Positions 45,044 through 53,465 of a DNA stretch of 64,000 nt are shown one piece after another. The stretch comes from CAUPWF01 sp036656615. GTDB taxonomy: Bacteria; Bacillota; Clostridia; Lachnospirales; Lachnospiraceae. Location: positions 26,432-90,431 of the forward strand of contig JAVXHY010000005.1 of assembly GCA_036656615.1 (NCBI GenBank). The letters run 5' to 3'. How positions within the stretch are numbered: the stretch's first letter is position 1; the number at the start of each line of letters is the position of its first letter. Below the pieces are notes generated by a model. It searched no databases, had not been told where the DNA came from, and worked only from the letters and a program-made list of their open reading frames with translations. The translations under genes were made by a program, and so were the position numbers.

Positions 45044-46387
45044 ATGAATAGTGCAGCAACTTTGATGACAAAAGGGTCTGTTTGGAAAAAGATTACGGTA
45101 TTTGCAATACCTATTTTTTTTGGAAACTTATTTCAACAACTTTATAATACGGCAGATTCGCTGATTGTAGGGAATTTTTTGGGAAGTAATGCATTGGCCG
45201 CAGTCAGTTCTTCTGGAAGTCTTATTTTTTTAATGGTTGGATTTTTTAATGGTATTGCAATGGGGGCTGGAGTGGTAGTAGCAAGATACTATGGCGCACA
45301 AGACAAGGAAAGACTTCATACCTCTATCCATACAACGGTGGCATTAGGTTTGGTGTCAGGACTAGTACTAACCATTGTAGGGGTAATATTTGCGCCCAAA
45401 TTGTTGATATTAATGGGGACACCAGGGGATGTACTTGCAAGTTCAACACGTTATTTTCGGATTTACTTTATGGGATCTATTGCATTTGTATTATATAATT
45501 TCTTTGTCGGCATCTTGCAATCTGTGGGTGATAGTAAGCATCCGCTATATTACCTCATTGTGGCTTCTGTTATTAATATCGTATTAGATCTGTTATTTGT
45601 GGGAGTGCTGCATATGGGTGTTGGTTCTGCTGCAGTTGCTACTATTATCTCTCAATTTATCAGTGCATTGTTATGTTTTCAGAAGTTGCTGCGAAGTCCA
45701 ACGGATTATAGGCTGCATATTACGCAGATACGTTTTGATTATCCCATGCTGAAATTGATTATTGCGAATGGACTTCCAACAGGACTGCAGAATTCAATTA
45801 TTTCTTTTGCAAATGTAGTGGTACAATCCAATATTAATGCATTTGGTAAAATGGCGATGGCAGGTTGTGGATCCTATTCTAAAATTGAAGGTTTTGCTTT
45901 TTTGCCAATTAATTGTTTTGCCATGGCCCTTGCTACCTTTATTAGTCAAAATCTTGGAGCAAAAGAATATGACAGAGCAAAGAAAGGGGCAAGATTTGGA
46001 GTTTTATGCAGTATCACTATGGCTGAATTAGTTGGTATTATGATTTTCGTAGCAGCTCCGATGTTGATTGGGGCTTTTAGTAATGATGTAGAAGTGATTG
46101 CATTTGGAGTAACACAAGCTAGAACAGAAGCACTGTTTTATTGTTTGCTGGCGTTTTCCCATTGTCTTGCCGGAATCTTGCGAGGAGCTGGGAAATCTAT
46201 GATTCCAATGTTCGTAATGCTGGCATGCTGGTGTATTATTCGCGTAACTTATATTACGATTATGATAGATTTGATTCCTAAGATAGGTGTGATTTTTTGG
46301 GCTTATCCTCTTACCTGGACACTCAGTTCCATTGTGTTTTTAATCTATTACATAAAGTCAGATTGGATACATGGATTTGAAAAGTAA
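45044..46387 (+). CDS. MATE-family multidrug/sodium antiporter
   Basis: 447-residue exporter with twelve predicted membrane helices in two pseudo-symmetric MatE halves. The first half begins KKITVFAIPIFFGNLFQQLY with the NTADSLIVGNFLGSNALAAV block. The second half begins around LIIANGLPTGLQNSIISFAN. Length and topology are standard. Substrates cannot be predicted: drugs, flavonoid-like toxins or metabolites are all possible. It has its own AAAGGGA site and no regulator beside it; hydF converges on it from the other strand. Confidence 0.92.
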   Translation: MNSAATLMTKGSVWKKITVFAIPIFFGNLFQQLYNTADSLIVGNFLGSNALAAVSSSGSLIFLMVGFFNGIAMGAGVVVARYYGAQDKERLHTSIHTTVALGLVSGLVLTIVGVIFAPKLLILMGTPGDVLASSTRYFRIYFMGSIAFVLYNFFVGILQSVGDSKHPLYYLIVASVINIVLDLLFVGVLHMGVGSAAVATIISQFISALLCFQKLLRSPTDYRLHITQIRFDYPMLKLIIANGLPTGLQNSIISFANVVVQSNINAFGKMAMAGCGSYSKIEGFAFLPINCFAMALATFISQNLGAKEYDRAKKGARFGVLCSITMAELVGIMIFVAAPMLIGAFSNDVEVIAFGVTQARTEALFYCLLAFSHCLAGILRGAGKSMIPMFVMLACWCIIRVTYITIMIDLIPKIGVIFWAYPLTWTLSSIVFLIYYIKSDWIHGFEK

Positions 46388-46416
46388 CAATGTGGGAACC
46401 AGGTAAGTATGGGGCT

Positions 46417-47634
46417 CTATAATCGTAACGGTTCAATACTTCGTTTTAATATTCCTTGCATATGAGCAATTGCAATCCCATAATTGGTAATTGGTGTTTC
46501 GGAATCGATAGCGCATTGGATACGATATTTCATCTCTCGCTCATTTAAAGTGCATCCACCACAATGAACAATCATTTTATAAGAAGATAAATCCACAGGG
46601 AATTCTACTCCACTGGTAAACTGAAAGTTTAATTCTTTTCCAGTATGCTTGCGAATCATAAGCGGAAGCTTTACCGTGCCAATGTCTTCACATTGACGGT
46701 GGTGGGTACAGCCTTCACATATAAGAATGGTATCTCCATCATTTAAAGTATCCAAAGCCTTCGCACCTTTTACCACAGTTTCCAGACTTCCTTTGTGTCT
46801 TGCAAAGAGAATGGAAAATGAGGTCAATGCAATATCATTCGGAGTTACAGCGGCCACAGCAGAAAATGCCTGACTGTCAGTAATGACAAGTCTAGGTTTA
46901 GTACCAAGAGTCTTGAGCGTGTGGCTCAGTTGTGAAACACTAACAACAATGGAAATAGCATCTGCCTCCAGTATATCTCTTATGGTCTGCTGCTGGGGAA
47001 GGATTAAGCGTCCTTTAGGTGCAGCTTTATCAATGGGAATTACTAAGATAACAAAATCAGCAGGTTTTAGTAAATCTTTTACAATGGGATACTTTGAAGG
47101 GTCAGGCAGGACTTGTTTGGCAATTAATTCTTTCAATTCCTGAATATTGGCACCAGTTGTGGTGCTGACCCAAATATAGGGTTCCGATGATTCCAAAAGT
47201 TGATTGGAAGAAACGGCAGACCTGTCTGTGATTTGGGACAGCAAATCCATCTTGTTCATAACGATTAGATAAGGAATTTGTTTCTTTTTAATATGTTCTA
47301 GAATTTGAGTATCGTCTGTTGTCAGACCGACCAAGCCATCCACAACTAGGATGGCAATATCGGTCTTATTTAATATTTGGTATGCTTTTTGGATTCGTAA
47401 TTGTCCCAGTTCGCCTTCGTCATCAAGCCCTGGCGTATCAATCATCACCACAGGACCTAATGGAAGAAGCTCCATAGCTTTCAAAACCGGGTCAGTTGTT
47501 GTTCCTTTGATCTCTGATACAATAGCTAAACTTTGTCCAGTCAGTGCATTGATTACACTGGATTTCCCGGCATTTCGTCTGCCGAAAATACCAATATGAG
47601 TACGGTTAGCGGATGGAGTATCATTTAAACTCAT
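46417..47634 (-). CDS. hydF: [FeFe]-hydrogenase H-cluster maturation GTPase HydF
   Basis: 405-residue scaffold/GTPase on which the 2Fe subcluster is assembled before transfer to the hydrogenase. The G domain has the P-loop IFGRRNAGKSSVINAL, switch region KGTTTDPV, GLDDEGELG and NKMD. The C-terminal iron-sulfur domain has CEGCTHHRQCEDIG and, near the end, HCGGCTLN, matching the CxHx(n)HCxxC cluster pattern. AAGGAGG precedes the start, 12 bp after hydG. Last gene of the maturation operon. Confidence 0.96.
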   Translation of the reverse strand: MSLNDTPSANRTHIGIFGRRNAGKSSVINALTGQSLAIVSEIKGTTTDPVLKAMELLPLGPVVMIDTPGLDDEGELGQLRIQKAYQILNKTDIAILVVDGLVGLTTDDTQILEHIKKKQIPYLIVMNKMDLLSQITDRSAVSSNQLLESSEPYIWVSTTTGANIQELKELIAKQVLPDPSKYPIVKDLLKPADFVILVIPIDKAAPKGRLILPQQQTIRDILEADAISIVVSVSQLSHTLKTLGTKPRLVITDSQAFSAVAAVTPNDIALTSFSILFARHKGSLETVVKGAKALDTLNDGDTILICEGCTHHRQCEDIGTVKLPLMIRKHTGKELNFQFTSGVEFPVDLSSYKMIVHCGGCTLNEREMKYRIQCAIDSETPITNYGIAIAHMQGILKRSIEPLRL

Positions 47635-47646
47635 AAGAACCTCCTT

Positions 47647-49068
47647 TTAGAATCTAAAATCTCGTCGATTGTCTTCTTCAATAGCTTTTAAATTTTCAAT
47701 AACAATCTGGCGAACCTTTTCCTTTGGAATGGTATTGATTTCATTAGCGATTAATTTATTTCCAATTTCTCTTGTTGCTTCAGAAGCATAATCCATCAAA
47801 TATTCTTTTAATGTCATGAGTGCATTGGGCTGGCAGCAGTTTTGAATTTGGCCGCTCTTACATAGCTGCATAAAACGGTCACCCGTACGTCCCTCACGAT
47901 AACAGGCAGTACAAAAGCTTGGAAGATAGCCAATTTCCATTAACCATTTTACAATTTCATCTAGTGAACGTGTATCGCTTACATCAAATTGGGCAGAATT
48001 TTCTTCCAATGGCTCTGGTGTTGCATATCCACCTACGCTGGTTTTAGAACCACCACTGATTTGTGATACACCAAGATGCAGAACTCGTTCTCTACATTTT
48101 TGGCTTTCACGGGTTGAAATAATCATACCAGTGTAAGGAACGGAGATACGAATACAGGCAACAATTTTAGCGAAAATATCATCACTGATACTATTATCAA
48201 AGTCTTTCACATCAATATCCTCAGCAGGACAAAGTCGAGGTACACTGATGGTATGAGGACCTACACCAAAGGTTGCTTCCAAATGTTCCGCATGCATTAA
48301 TAGCCCTGCAAATTCGTAACGATATTTATCGAGACCAAATAAAACACCTACACCTACATCATCAATACCGCCTTCCATTGCACGATCCATAGCTTCTGTA
48401 TGGTATGCATAGTCGTGTTTTGGACCAGTTGGATGAAGTTCTAGGTAGCTATCCTTGTGGTAAGTTTCTTGGAATAAGATATAAGTGCCAATTCCGGCAT
48501 CTTTCAATTTACGATAATTTTCCACTGTGGTAGCAGCAATATTGACGTTTACACGTCTGATTTCTCCATTTTTATGTTTGATGCTATAAATAGTGTCAAT
48601 ACATTCTAAAATATATTCAATTGGGTTATTAACAGGATCTTCACCTGCTTCTAAAGCAAGCCGTTTGTGTCCCATATCCTGAAGTGCAATGGTTTCTTTA
48701 CGAACTTCTTCCTGTGTTAATTTCTTGCGGGCAATATGTTTGTTTTTCATGTGATACGGACAATAAGTGCAGCCATTAATACAATAATTAGATAAGTAAA
48801 GTGGTGCAAACATAACAATACGATTTCCGTAGAAATCTTTCTTGATTTGTTCAGCTAATGTAAATATTTCTTGATTTTTTTCTTCGATTTCACAAGCAAG
48901 CAAGACAGAAGCTTCTCTATGAGAGAGACCTTTGCGTGCTCTTGCTTTTTCAATTAGAGAATCAATTAATGCCACATTGTCCTTGTTTGCTTCGGCATAG
49001 TCCAGTGATTCTAAAATTTCCTCGTGATTAATAAATTCATCTGCTTTTTTTGATGCTGGTTGATACAT
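47647..49068 (-). CDS. hydG: [FeFe]-hydrogenase maturation radical SAM tyrosine lyase HydG
   Basis: 473-residue radical SAM enzyme that splits tyrosine to p-cresol, CO and cyanide for the H-cluster. The SAM cluster motif is CINGCTYCPYH (CX3CX2C). The auxiliary C-terminal cluster motif is CTACYREG with a further cysteine about 22 residues on in GQIQNCCQPNAL. An in-frame ATG at 49131 lies inside hydE. The ATG at 49068 follows AGGAGGAATC and is chosen. It overlaps the hydE end by 32 nt. CTACYREG and the length separate it from ThiH. Confidence 0.95.
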   Translation of the reverse strand: MYQPASKKADEFINHEEILESLDYAEANKDNVALIDSLIEKARARKGLSHREASVLLACEIEEKNQEIFTLAEQIKKDFYGNRIVMFAPLYLSNYCINGCTYCPYHMKNKHIARKKLTQEEVRKETIALQDMGHKRLALEAGEDPVNNPIEYILECIDTIYSIKHKNGEIRRVNVNIAATTVENYRKLKDAGIGTYILFQETYHKDSYLELHPTGPKHDYAYHTEAMDRAMEGGIDDVGVGVLFGLDKYRYEFAGLLMHAEHLEATFGVGPHTISVPRLCPAEDIDVKDFDNSISDDIFAKIVACIRISVPYTGMIISTRESQKCRERVLHLGVSQISGGSKTSVGGYATPEPLEENSAQFDVSDTRSLDEIVKWLMEIGYLPSFCTACYREGRTGDRFMQLCKSGQIQNCCQPNALMTLKEYLMDYASEATREIGNKLIANEINTIPKEKVRQIVIENLKAIEEDNRRDFRF

Positions 49069-50125
49069 AATATGATTCCTCCTGTATGTTTGATTTGTGG
49101 TCACCTCTAGATACGACCACATGATAACCAATAGCTTCCATTTGTTTTTCTAAATCGTTTTTACATTCTGCTGCCTCATCTCCGGTGCATAATTTATTAT
49201 CATAAAGAGCATAATCTTTTCTGACAACAGGTGGTGAAAGGTTAGGCATGACTACATTGGCACCAGCAAGAACTCCGAGTTCACGTCCCTTAGAATCGAT
49301 GGTTCCCAGTGCAGTAGTGGCGGGCAACAAAACCTCGGGCAGCATGAGCCTTAATAGGGCAAGCATGTAAAGTGTTAATTCTGAGGTCCCTGCAGGATGT
49401 TCCCGAAAAGGTGTATCATGGTGTGGAATGAAAGGACCAATTCCTACCATTTGTGGATTAAGTGCTTTAATAAAGAGCATATCTTCAGCTAAATTGGATG
49501 TCTGTTGAAAGGGAGAACCAACCATGAATCCGGTTCCAACCTGATAGCCAATTTTTTTTAGATCGCTTAAACAGCGCTGTCTGCAAGCAGCAGTCAGAGC
49601 GGGTGGATGAAGACTTGCATAATGCTGTGGGTTATAGGTTTCATGGCGTAAAAGAAATCGATCTGCTCCAGCATCAAAATAACATTGATAGCTTTCATAA
49701 GATTTTTCTCCTACGGATAACGTAATTGCACAATCAGGATGTTGTGTTTTGATTGCGGAAACAAGTGCTGCAAGACGTACATCGTTATAATACCCATCCT
49801 CACCGCCTTGAAGTACAAAGGTTCTAAATCCTAGATCATATCCTGTTCTACAGCAATCCAGAATCACTTCCTGGGAAAGTCGATATCTGGAAATATTGGT
49901 GTTGCTCTTTCGTATACCACAGTAGTAGCAGTCGTTTTTACAATAATTTGTAAACTCTATGAGTCCACGAATATAAATATCAGTACCATATTGCTGGTGT
50001 CGTACTTCACGGGCCTGGGAAAAAAGATATTCCGTAATGTCTGGTGACCGCCCATCAATTAAGGCAATCCATTCTTTTTTGGAGAGACATTGTTCTTGTT
50101 TTAGTTTGTCAATTAATTCTTTCAT
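49037..50125 (-). CDS. hydE: [FeFe]-hydrogenase maturation radical SAM protein HydE
   Basis: 362-residue radical SAM enzyme that acts on the HydG-made Fe(CO)2(CN)cysteine synthon. The SAM cluster is in NYCKNDCYYCGIRKSN. FVLQGGEDGYYND, DRFLLRHETYNP and GTGFMVGSPFQQTSNLAEDM are typical HydE blocks, distinct from BioB. GAGGTAAT precedes the ATG. It follows the TM1266-type gene by 19 bp and is followed by hydG with overlap. Hydrogenase structural genes are not in the window. Confidence 0.96.
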   Translation of the reverse strand: MKELIDKLKQEQCLSKKEWIALIDGRSPDITEYLFSQAREVRHQQYGTDIYIRGLIEFTNYCKNDCYYCGIRKSNTNISRYRLSQEVILDCCRTGYDLGFRTFVLQGGEDGYYNDVRLAALVSAIKTQHPDCAITLSVGEKSYESYQCYFDAGADRFLLRHETYNPQHYASLHPPALTAACRQRCLSDLKKIGYQVGTGFMVGSPFQQTSNLAEDMLFIKALNPQMVGIGPFIPHHDTPFREHPAGTSELTLYMLALLRLMLPEVLLPATTALGTIDSKGRELGVLAGANVVMPNLSPPVVRKDYALYDNKLCTGDEAAECKNDLEKQMEAIGYHVVVSRGDHKSNIQEESYYVSTSIKKSR

Positions 50126-50144
50126 AGATTACCTCTTGGGCCAT

Positions 50145-50399
50145 TTAGGAGTCACTAGTTTTTGCATAAATAGTTTTGGTACTGATACCGGGGAGCATCC
50201 CTAGTTTACCAGAAAGAGCACTGATAATATCATTTGGTGCATCTAAGGCAACACTGATAATAGAAATACTTCGTTCCCGATATGGAATTCCCATTCGTCC
50301 GATAATATGGCTCGCATATTCACTTAGTATAATATTCAATTGTTCAATGGATTCGTTGGTTTCAACCACGATCCCTATAAGGGCGATTCTTGTATTCAT
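50145..50399 (-). CDS. TM1266-type iron-only hydrogenase system regulator
   Basis: 84-residue ferredoxin-fold (ACT/NikR-C-like) protein. Family features: an N-terminal strand MNTRIALIGIVVE, the central YASHIIGRMGIPYRERSISIIS (shown here as IIGRMGIPY) and the tail GKLGMLPGISTKTIYAK. Members are annotated as putative regulators of [FeFe]-hydrogenase genes; the mechanism is unproven. AAAGGAGGA precedes the start. First gene of the hydE-hydG-hydF unit, directly after the attenuator-like leader. Confidence 0.88.
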   Translation of the reverse strand: MNTRIALIGIVVETNESIEQLNIILSEYASHIIGRMGIPYRERSISIISVALDAPNDIISALSGKLGMLPGISTKTIYAKTSDS

Positions 50400-50430
50400 T
50401 TTTTCCTCCTTTGTTTTATAATTCTATATG

Positions 50431-50579
50431 CAAAAAACCTCTGCGCAAGGCGCAGAGGTTACATAGGAACATAAATTCAATCCTAAAAGAATCCCAGTCT
50501 GTGCGCCTTTTTACTTAGGTGTCACCCTTTGCAATTAGAACGTTTTTAACAGTGTAGCACAGGAAGAAAACAGATGCAA
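50431..50579 (-). promoter_or_regulatory. Promoter and attenuator-like leader of the hydrogenase-maturation operon
   Basis: On the minus strand, TTGCAT (50579-50574), 17 nt, and TACACT (50556-50551) form a plausible promoter. A leader of about 110 nt follows. It ends in a perfect 11-bp terminator hairpin AACCTCTGCGC-CTT-GCGCAGAGGTT (50460-50436) with a T run, about 30 nt before the first start codon. An upstream leader segment, AAGGCGCA (50509-50502), is perfectly complementary to TGCGCCTT (50454-50447) inside the terminator arm and loop, so the two pairings exclude each other. The 5' part includes GGGTGACACC. I do not recognise a known riboswitch class. Confidence 0.65.
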
Positions 50580-50620
50580 TATTAGTTTAATCTTTATCAG
50601 GATTGTTAAATGTGAATTGC

Positions 50621-50649
50621 TTGCAGAAAGCAAATAAAAAGGCTATAAT
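50621..50649 (+). promoter_or_regulatory. Candidate tetR-4hbD promoter
   Basis: TTGCAG (50621-50626), 17 nt, TATAAT (50644-50649). A TTGCTT/AAGCAA inverted repeat spans the -35 and could be an autorepressor site. The -35 is poor. Confidence 0.45.
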
Positions 50650-50709
50650 ATAGGTTCAATAATTTGTAGATACCTTAAAATAAATATCATGACGCATTGG
50701 GGGAAAAGA

Positions 50710-51303
50710 ATGAACGAAGATGATAAAAAGAGTGTAAAGGAACGGATCGTAACAGCGGCCTGGGAATTATTTCATGAAAAAGGGTATGACAATACCACAA
50801 TGGAAGACATTATTAAATTATCGGGAACTTCAAAAGGCTCATTTTATTACTATTTTGATAGTAAAGATGTATTGTTAAGTACCTTATCTGATTTTTTGGA
50901 TGACATTTATCTGCAATTGCAAGAATCCCTCAATCCGGAAATGAATAGTTTTGATAAGTTGACTTATTTAAACTATGAGATACATAGTATTATGGAACAG
51001 AAAATAAGCTGTGAGTTATTATCATCGTTATATTCTTCACAACTTGTAACAAAAGGTGAAAGGCACCTGTTAGATCAGAACCGCGTTTATTATCGACTTT
51101 TAAGGGAAATTGCAGAAGAAGGACAAAAGCGTGGACAAATTACAAGAGAACGAACCGTGAATGAAATTATTAAAATATATAGTATATGTGAAAGAGCTTT
51201 GGTATCAGACTGGTGTCTGAGTAAAGGCAGTTATTCATTAGGAGAATATAGTAAAGAATATATGCCGATTTTATTACAGGCATTTCGGGGAGAGGAACTA
51301 TAA
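50710..51303 (+). CDS. TetR-family transcriptional regulator
   Basis: 197-residue regulator. The helix-turn-helix is typical: IVTAAWELFHEKGYDNTTME, then IIKLSGTSKGSFYYYFDSKDVLL. The C-terminal ligand domain is not assignable. An ATG at 50689 is in frame; the ATG at 50710 after GGGGGAA fits better. It ends 1 bp before the alcohol dehydrogenase gene starts, so the pair is an operon and the dehydrogenase or its pathway metabolite is the likely target and inducer. Confidence 0.9.
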   Translation: MNEDDKKSVKERIVTAAWELFHEKGYDNTTMEDIIKLSGTSKGSFYYYFDSKDVLLSTLSDFLDDIYLQLQESLNPEMNSFDKLTYLNYEIHSIMEQKISCELLSSLYSSQLVTKGERHLLDQNRVYYRLLREIAEEGQKRGQITRERTVNEIIKIYSICERALVSDWCLSKGSYSLGEYSKEYMPILLQAFRGEEL

Positions 51304-51304
51304 C

Positions 51305-52420
51305 ATGAAATTATTTCAGCAAAAGACAACGATACAGTTATTTAAGAAAACAGAGGATTTTTTACAAGAGTTTCCTATTTGTGAAACGGATTTTATATTG
51401 GCAAGTAAGACCATCTATGAGAAATATTTTGCATCACAAAAGCTTTTGGCCCATGTGGAATACAAGAGCAAGTATGGAGTTGGAGAACCCACAGATGTGA
51501 TGATGAATGAGTTGATGAAAGATTTTTCTAATACGAAATGTAATCGTATTATTGCAATTGGTGGAGGTGCAGTAATTGATATGGCAAAGCTTCTTGTGTT
51601 GAAAGAGCAGGGGAATGCCAGAGATATTTTCGAGAAAAAGCTGCCTTTTGAAAAAGTACGAGAGCTCATTGCAATACCTACAACTTGCGGAGCGGGGTCA
51701 GAGGTTTCGAATGTTACCATTACAGAACTAACTGCACTGCATACAAAGATGGGGCTTGCGACAGATGAATTATATGCGGATTATGCAATTTTGATCCCGG
51801 AATTATTAAAAGAACTGCCATTTGATTTCTTCGCAACCAGTGCAATCGATGCATTGATTCATGCCATTGAATCCTATGTGTCCCCAAGGGCGAGCTTATA
51901 CACGGAATTGTTTAGTGAGAAGGCAATTGTAATGATTGTAAAAGGATTCCAGGAAATCATAGAAAAAGGAAAAGAATATCGATTTGAATTATTGGAAGAA
52001 TTTCTATTAGCCAGTAATATGGCTGGTATTGCATTTGGAAATGCAGGAACGGGTTCGGTACATGCCATGTCTTATCCACTAAGTGGAGAGTATCATGTTA
52101 CCCATGGAGAAGCCAATTATCAATTGTTTACAGGAGTATTCAAAGCTTATGCGAAGTTAGATCCGGAGGGTAAACTAAAGGGAATGAATCAAGTATTAAG
52201 TGAAATCTTGAATTGTGAAATCACAGCAGTGTATGAAAGTTTAGAAGCATTATTAGATTGTATTATTCCACGAAAACCGTTGAGGGAATATGGCATGAAG
52301 GAGATAGAAATCAGCTCCTTTACAGATTCTGTAATGGCAACTCAGCAGAGACTATTAAATCAAAGTTATGTGAGATTTACAAGAGAAGAAATGATGGAAA
52401 TCTACCAAAAGCTCTACTAA
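51305..52420 (+). CDS. 4hbD: 4-hydroxybutyrate dehydrogenase (iron-containing alcohol dehydrogenase family)
   Basis: 371-residue group III alcohol dehydrogenase that interconverts succinate semialdehyde and 4-hydroxybutyrate with NAD(H). Nucleotide-binding and metal motifs: AIGGGAVIDMAKLL, IPTTCGAGSEVSN, ATSAIDALIHAIES, and SVHAMSYPLSGEYHVTHGEAN with the metal histidines. The KYGVGEPTD segment and the C-terminal REYGMKEIEI...QRLL pattern match, from memory, the Clostridium kluyveri 4HbD. No other succinate-to-butyrate genes lie adjacent. It follows tetR by 1 bp. A strong hairpin lies after the stop. Confidence 0.82.
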   Translation: MKLFQQKTTIQLFKKTEDFLQEFPICETDFILASKTIYEKYFASQKLLAHVEYKSKYGVGEPTDVMMNELMKDFSNTKCNRIIAIGGGAVIDMAKLLVLKEQGNARDIFEKKLPFEKVRELIAIPTTCGAGSEVSNVTITELTALHTKMGLATDELYADYAILIPELLKELPFDFFATSAIDALIHAIESYVSPRASLYTELFSEKAIVMIVKGFQEIIEKGKEYRFELLEEFLLASNMAGIAFGNAGTGSVHAMSYPLSGEYHVTHGEANYQLFTGVFKAYAKLDPEGKLKGMNQVLSEILNCEITAVYESLEALLDCIIPRKPLREYGMKEIEISSFTDSVMATQQRLLNQSYVRFTREEMMEIYQKLY

Positions 52421-52428
52421 ATAGATTT

Positions 52429-52462
52429 GGCTGCAAAAGGTGCTTTGTAACACCTTGCAGCC
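52429..52462. terminator. Hairpin between convergent genes
   Basis: GGCTGCAA-AA-GGTG pairs with CACC-TTGCAGCC around an 8-nt loop. The stem is strong but no clear T run follows on either strand, so terminator function is only likely from its place between convergent genes. Confidence 0.5.
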
Positions 52463-52484
52463 AGTCCTTTGGTAAGAAGGAATA

Positions 52485-52700
52485 TCAATCCCCTTTACTG
52501 CTTAAAATATTATGATTCTTTTCCCAGTATAAGTTATTATCTGGATTACATTCATTGATTACATCTGGATTATAAGTTACTTTTGGTTCTTCACTATGAT
52601 CTTTATGATGCATAGCCTGCAGTCTTTCTTTTGCAATTTTCCCAGAAGTTCTTTCGTAAGCGGAACCTTTAAATCCTGGTAGATCTTGGTTTGAATTCAT
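52485..52700 (-). CDS. Small hypothetical protein
   Basis: 71-residue hydrophilic protein rich in Asn, Asp, Lys and His, without signal peptide, membrane segment or known motif: begins MNSNQDLPGFKGSAYERTSG and ends with NNLYWEKNHNILSSKGD. Start chosen at 52700 because GGAAGG precedes it at good spacing; an ATG at 52724 is also in frame. It lies 87 bp downstream of the cyclophilin gene on the same strand. Composition resembles small spore- or stress-type proteins, but no family is recognised. Confidence 0.6.
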   Translation of the reverse strand: MNSNQDLPGFKGSAYERTSGKIAKERLQAMHHKDHSEEPKVTYNPDVINECNPDNNLYWEKNHNILSSKGD

Positions 52701-52787
52701 TATGATACCTTCCCATTTTCCCATTTAATATTTCATCAGGTGTATAGAAATAGTATGGGTAGAAATGGAGAAATTATGCAAGTAAGC

Positions 52788-53306
52788 TTATGCTTTTTCC
52801 GGTGCTGGATATTCCACACCTTTGGTATCAACAGATACGGACTTTAATTGTTGCTTTTCTAAGGGTTGGTCGCTGCGATTTGTTTTAGTTTCGGCTATCT
52901 TATCTACAATATCTAATCCTTCAATGACCTTACCAAAAGCGGCATAAGCACCATCTAAGTGTGGAGAATTCTTATGCATAATAAAGAATTGTGAGCCAGC
53001 AGAGTCTGGATGTGAAGAGCGTGCCATGGAAAGAACACCTGGTTCATGAGCCAAATCATTTTGGAAGCCATTCTGTTTGAATTCCCCTTTGATTGAATAG
53101 CCGGGACCACCCATACCAGTTCCATCAGGACATCCGCCTTGAATCATAAAACCCTTAATTACACGGTGAAAGTTTAAATTGTCATAGTAGCCACTCTGCA
53201 CCAATGAGATAAAGTTATTGACAGTATTTGGAGCAATTTCAGGATATAATTCTGCTTTCATTATATCCCCGTTCATCATTTCAAAAGTTACAATTGGATT
53301 TGTCAT
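52788..53306 (-). CDS. Peptidyl-prolyl cis-trans isomerase, cyclophilin type
   Basis: 172-residue cytosolic cyclophilin that speeds proline isomerisation during folding. Catalytic blocks: FHRVIKGFMIQGGCPDGTG with the active Arg, the GVLSMARSSHPDSAGSQFFI block, and HLDGAYAAFGKVIEGLDIV. No signal peptide. A GAGGAAT site precedes the ATG. Single-gene unit divergent from ecfA1. Confidence 0.95.
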   Translation of the reverse strand: MTNPIVTFEMMNGDIMKAELYPEIAPNTVNNFISLVQSGYYDNLNFHRVIKGFMIQGGCPDGTGMGGPGYSIKGEFKQNGFQNDLAHEPGVLSMARSSHPDSAGSQFFIMHKNSPHLDGAYAAFGKVIEGLDIVDKIAETKTNRSDQPLEKQQLKSVSVDTKGVEYPAPEKA

Positions 53307-53465
53307 TTCTATATTCCTCTTTTCTTTGTATTCATATTTCTTATTTATTATAACGGATAAACTACAATCCGTAAAGCTTACTTATAGAAATATCCTTGCA
53401 AACTACAGAGTGATGAAGTACAATGACATTTAGCGAATAACAGAGGAATAAAGAAAGGAATTGTT

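Noticed and set aside
50500..50545. Assigning the hydrogenase-maturation leader to the ZTP (pfl) riboswitch class
   Set aside because: GGGTGACACC and CTGGG recall parts of that motif, but the order and conserved bases do not fit well enough from inspection.
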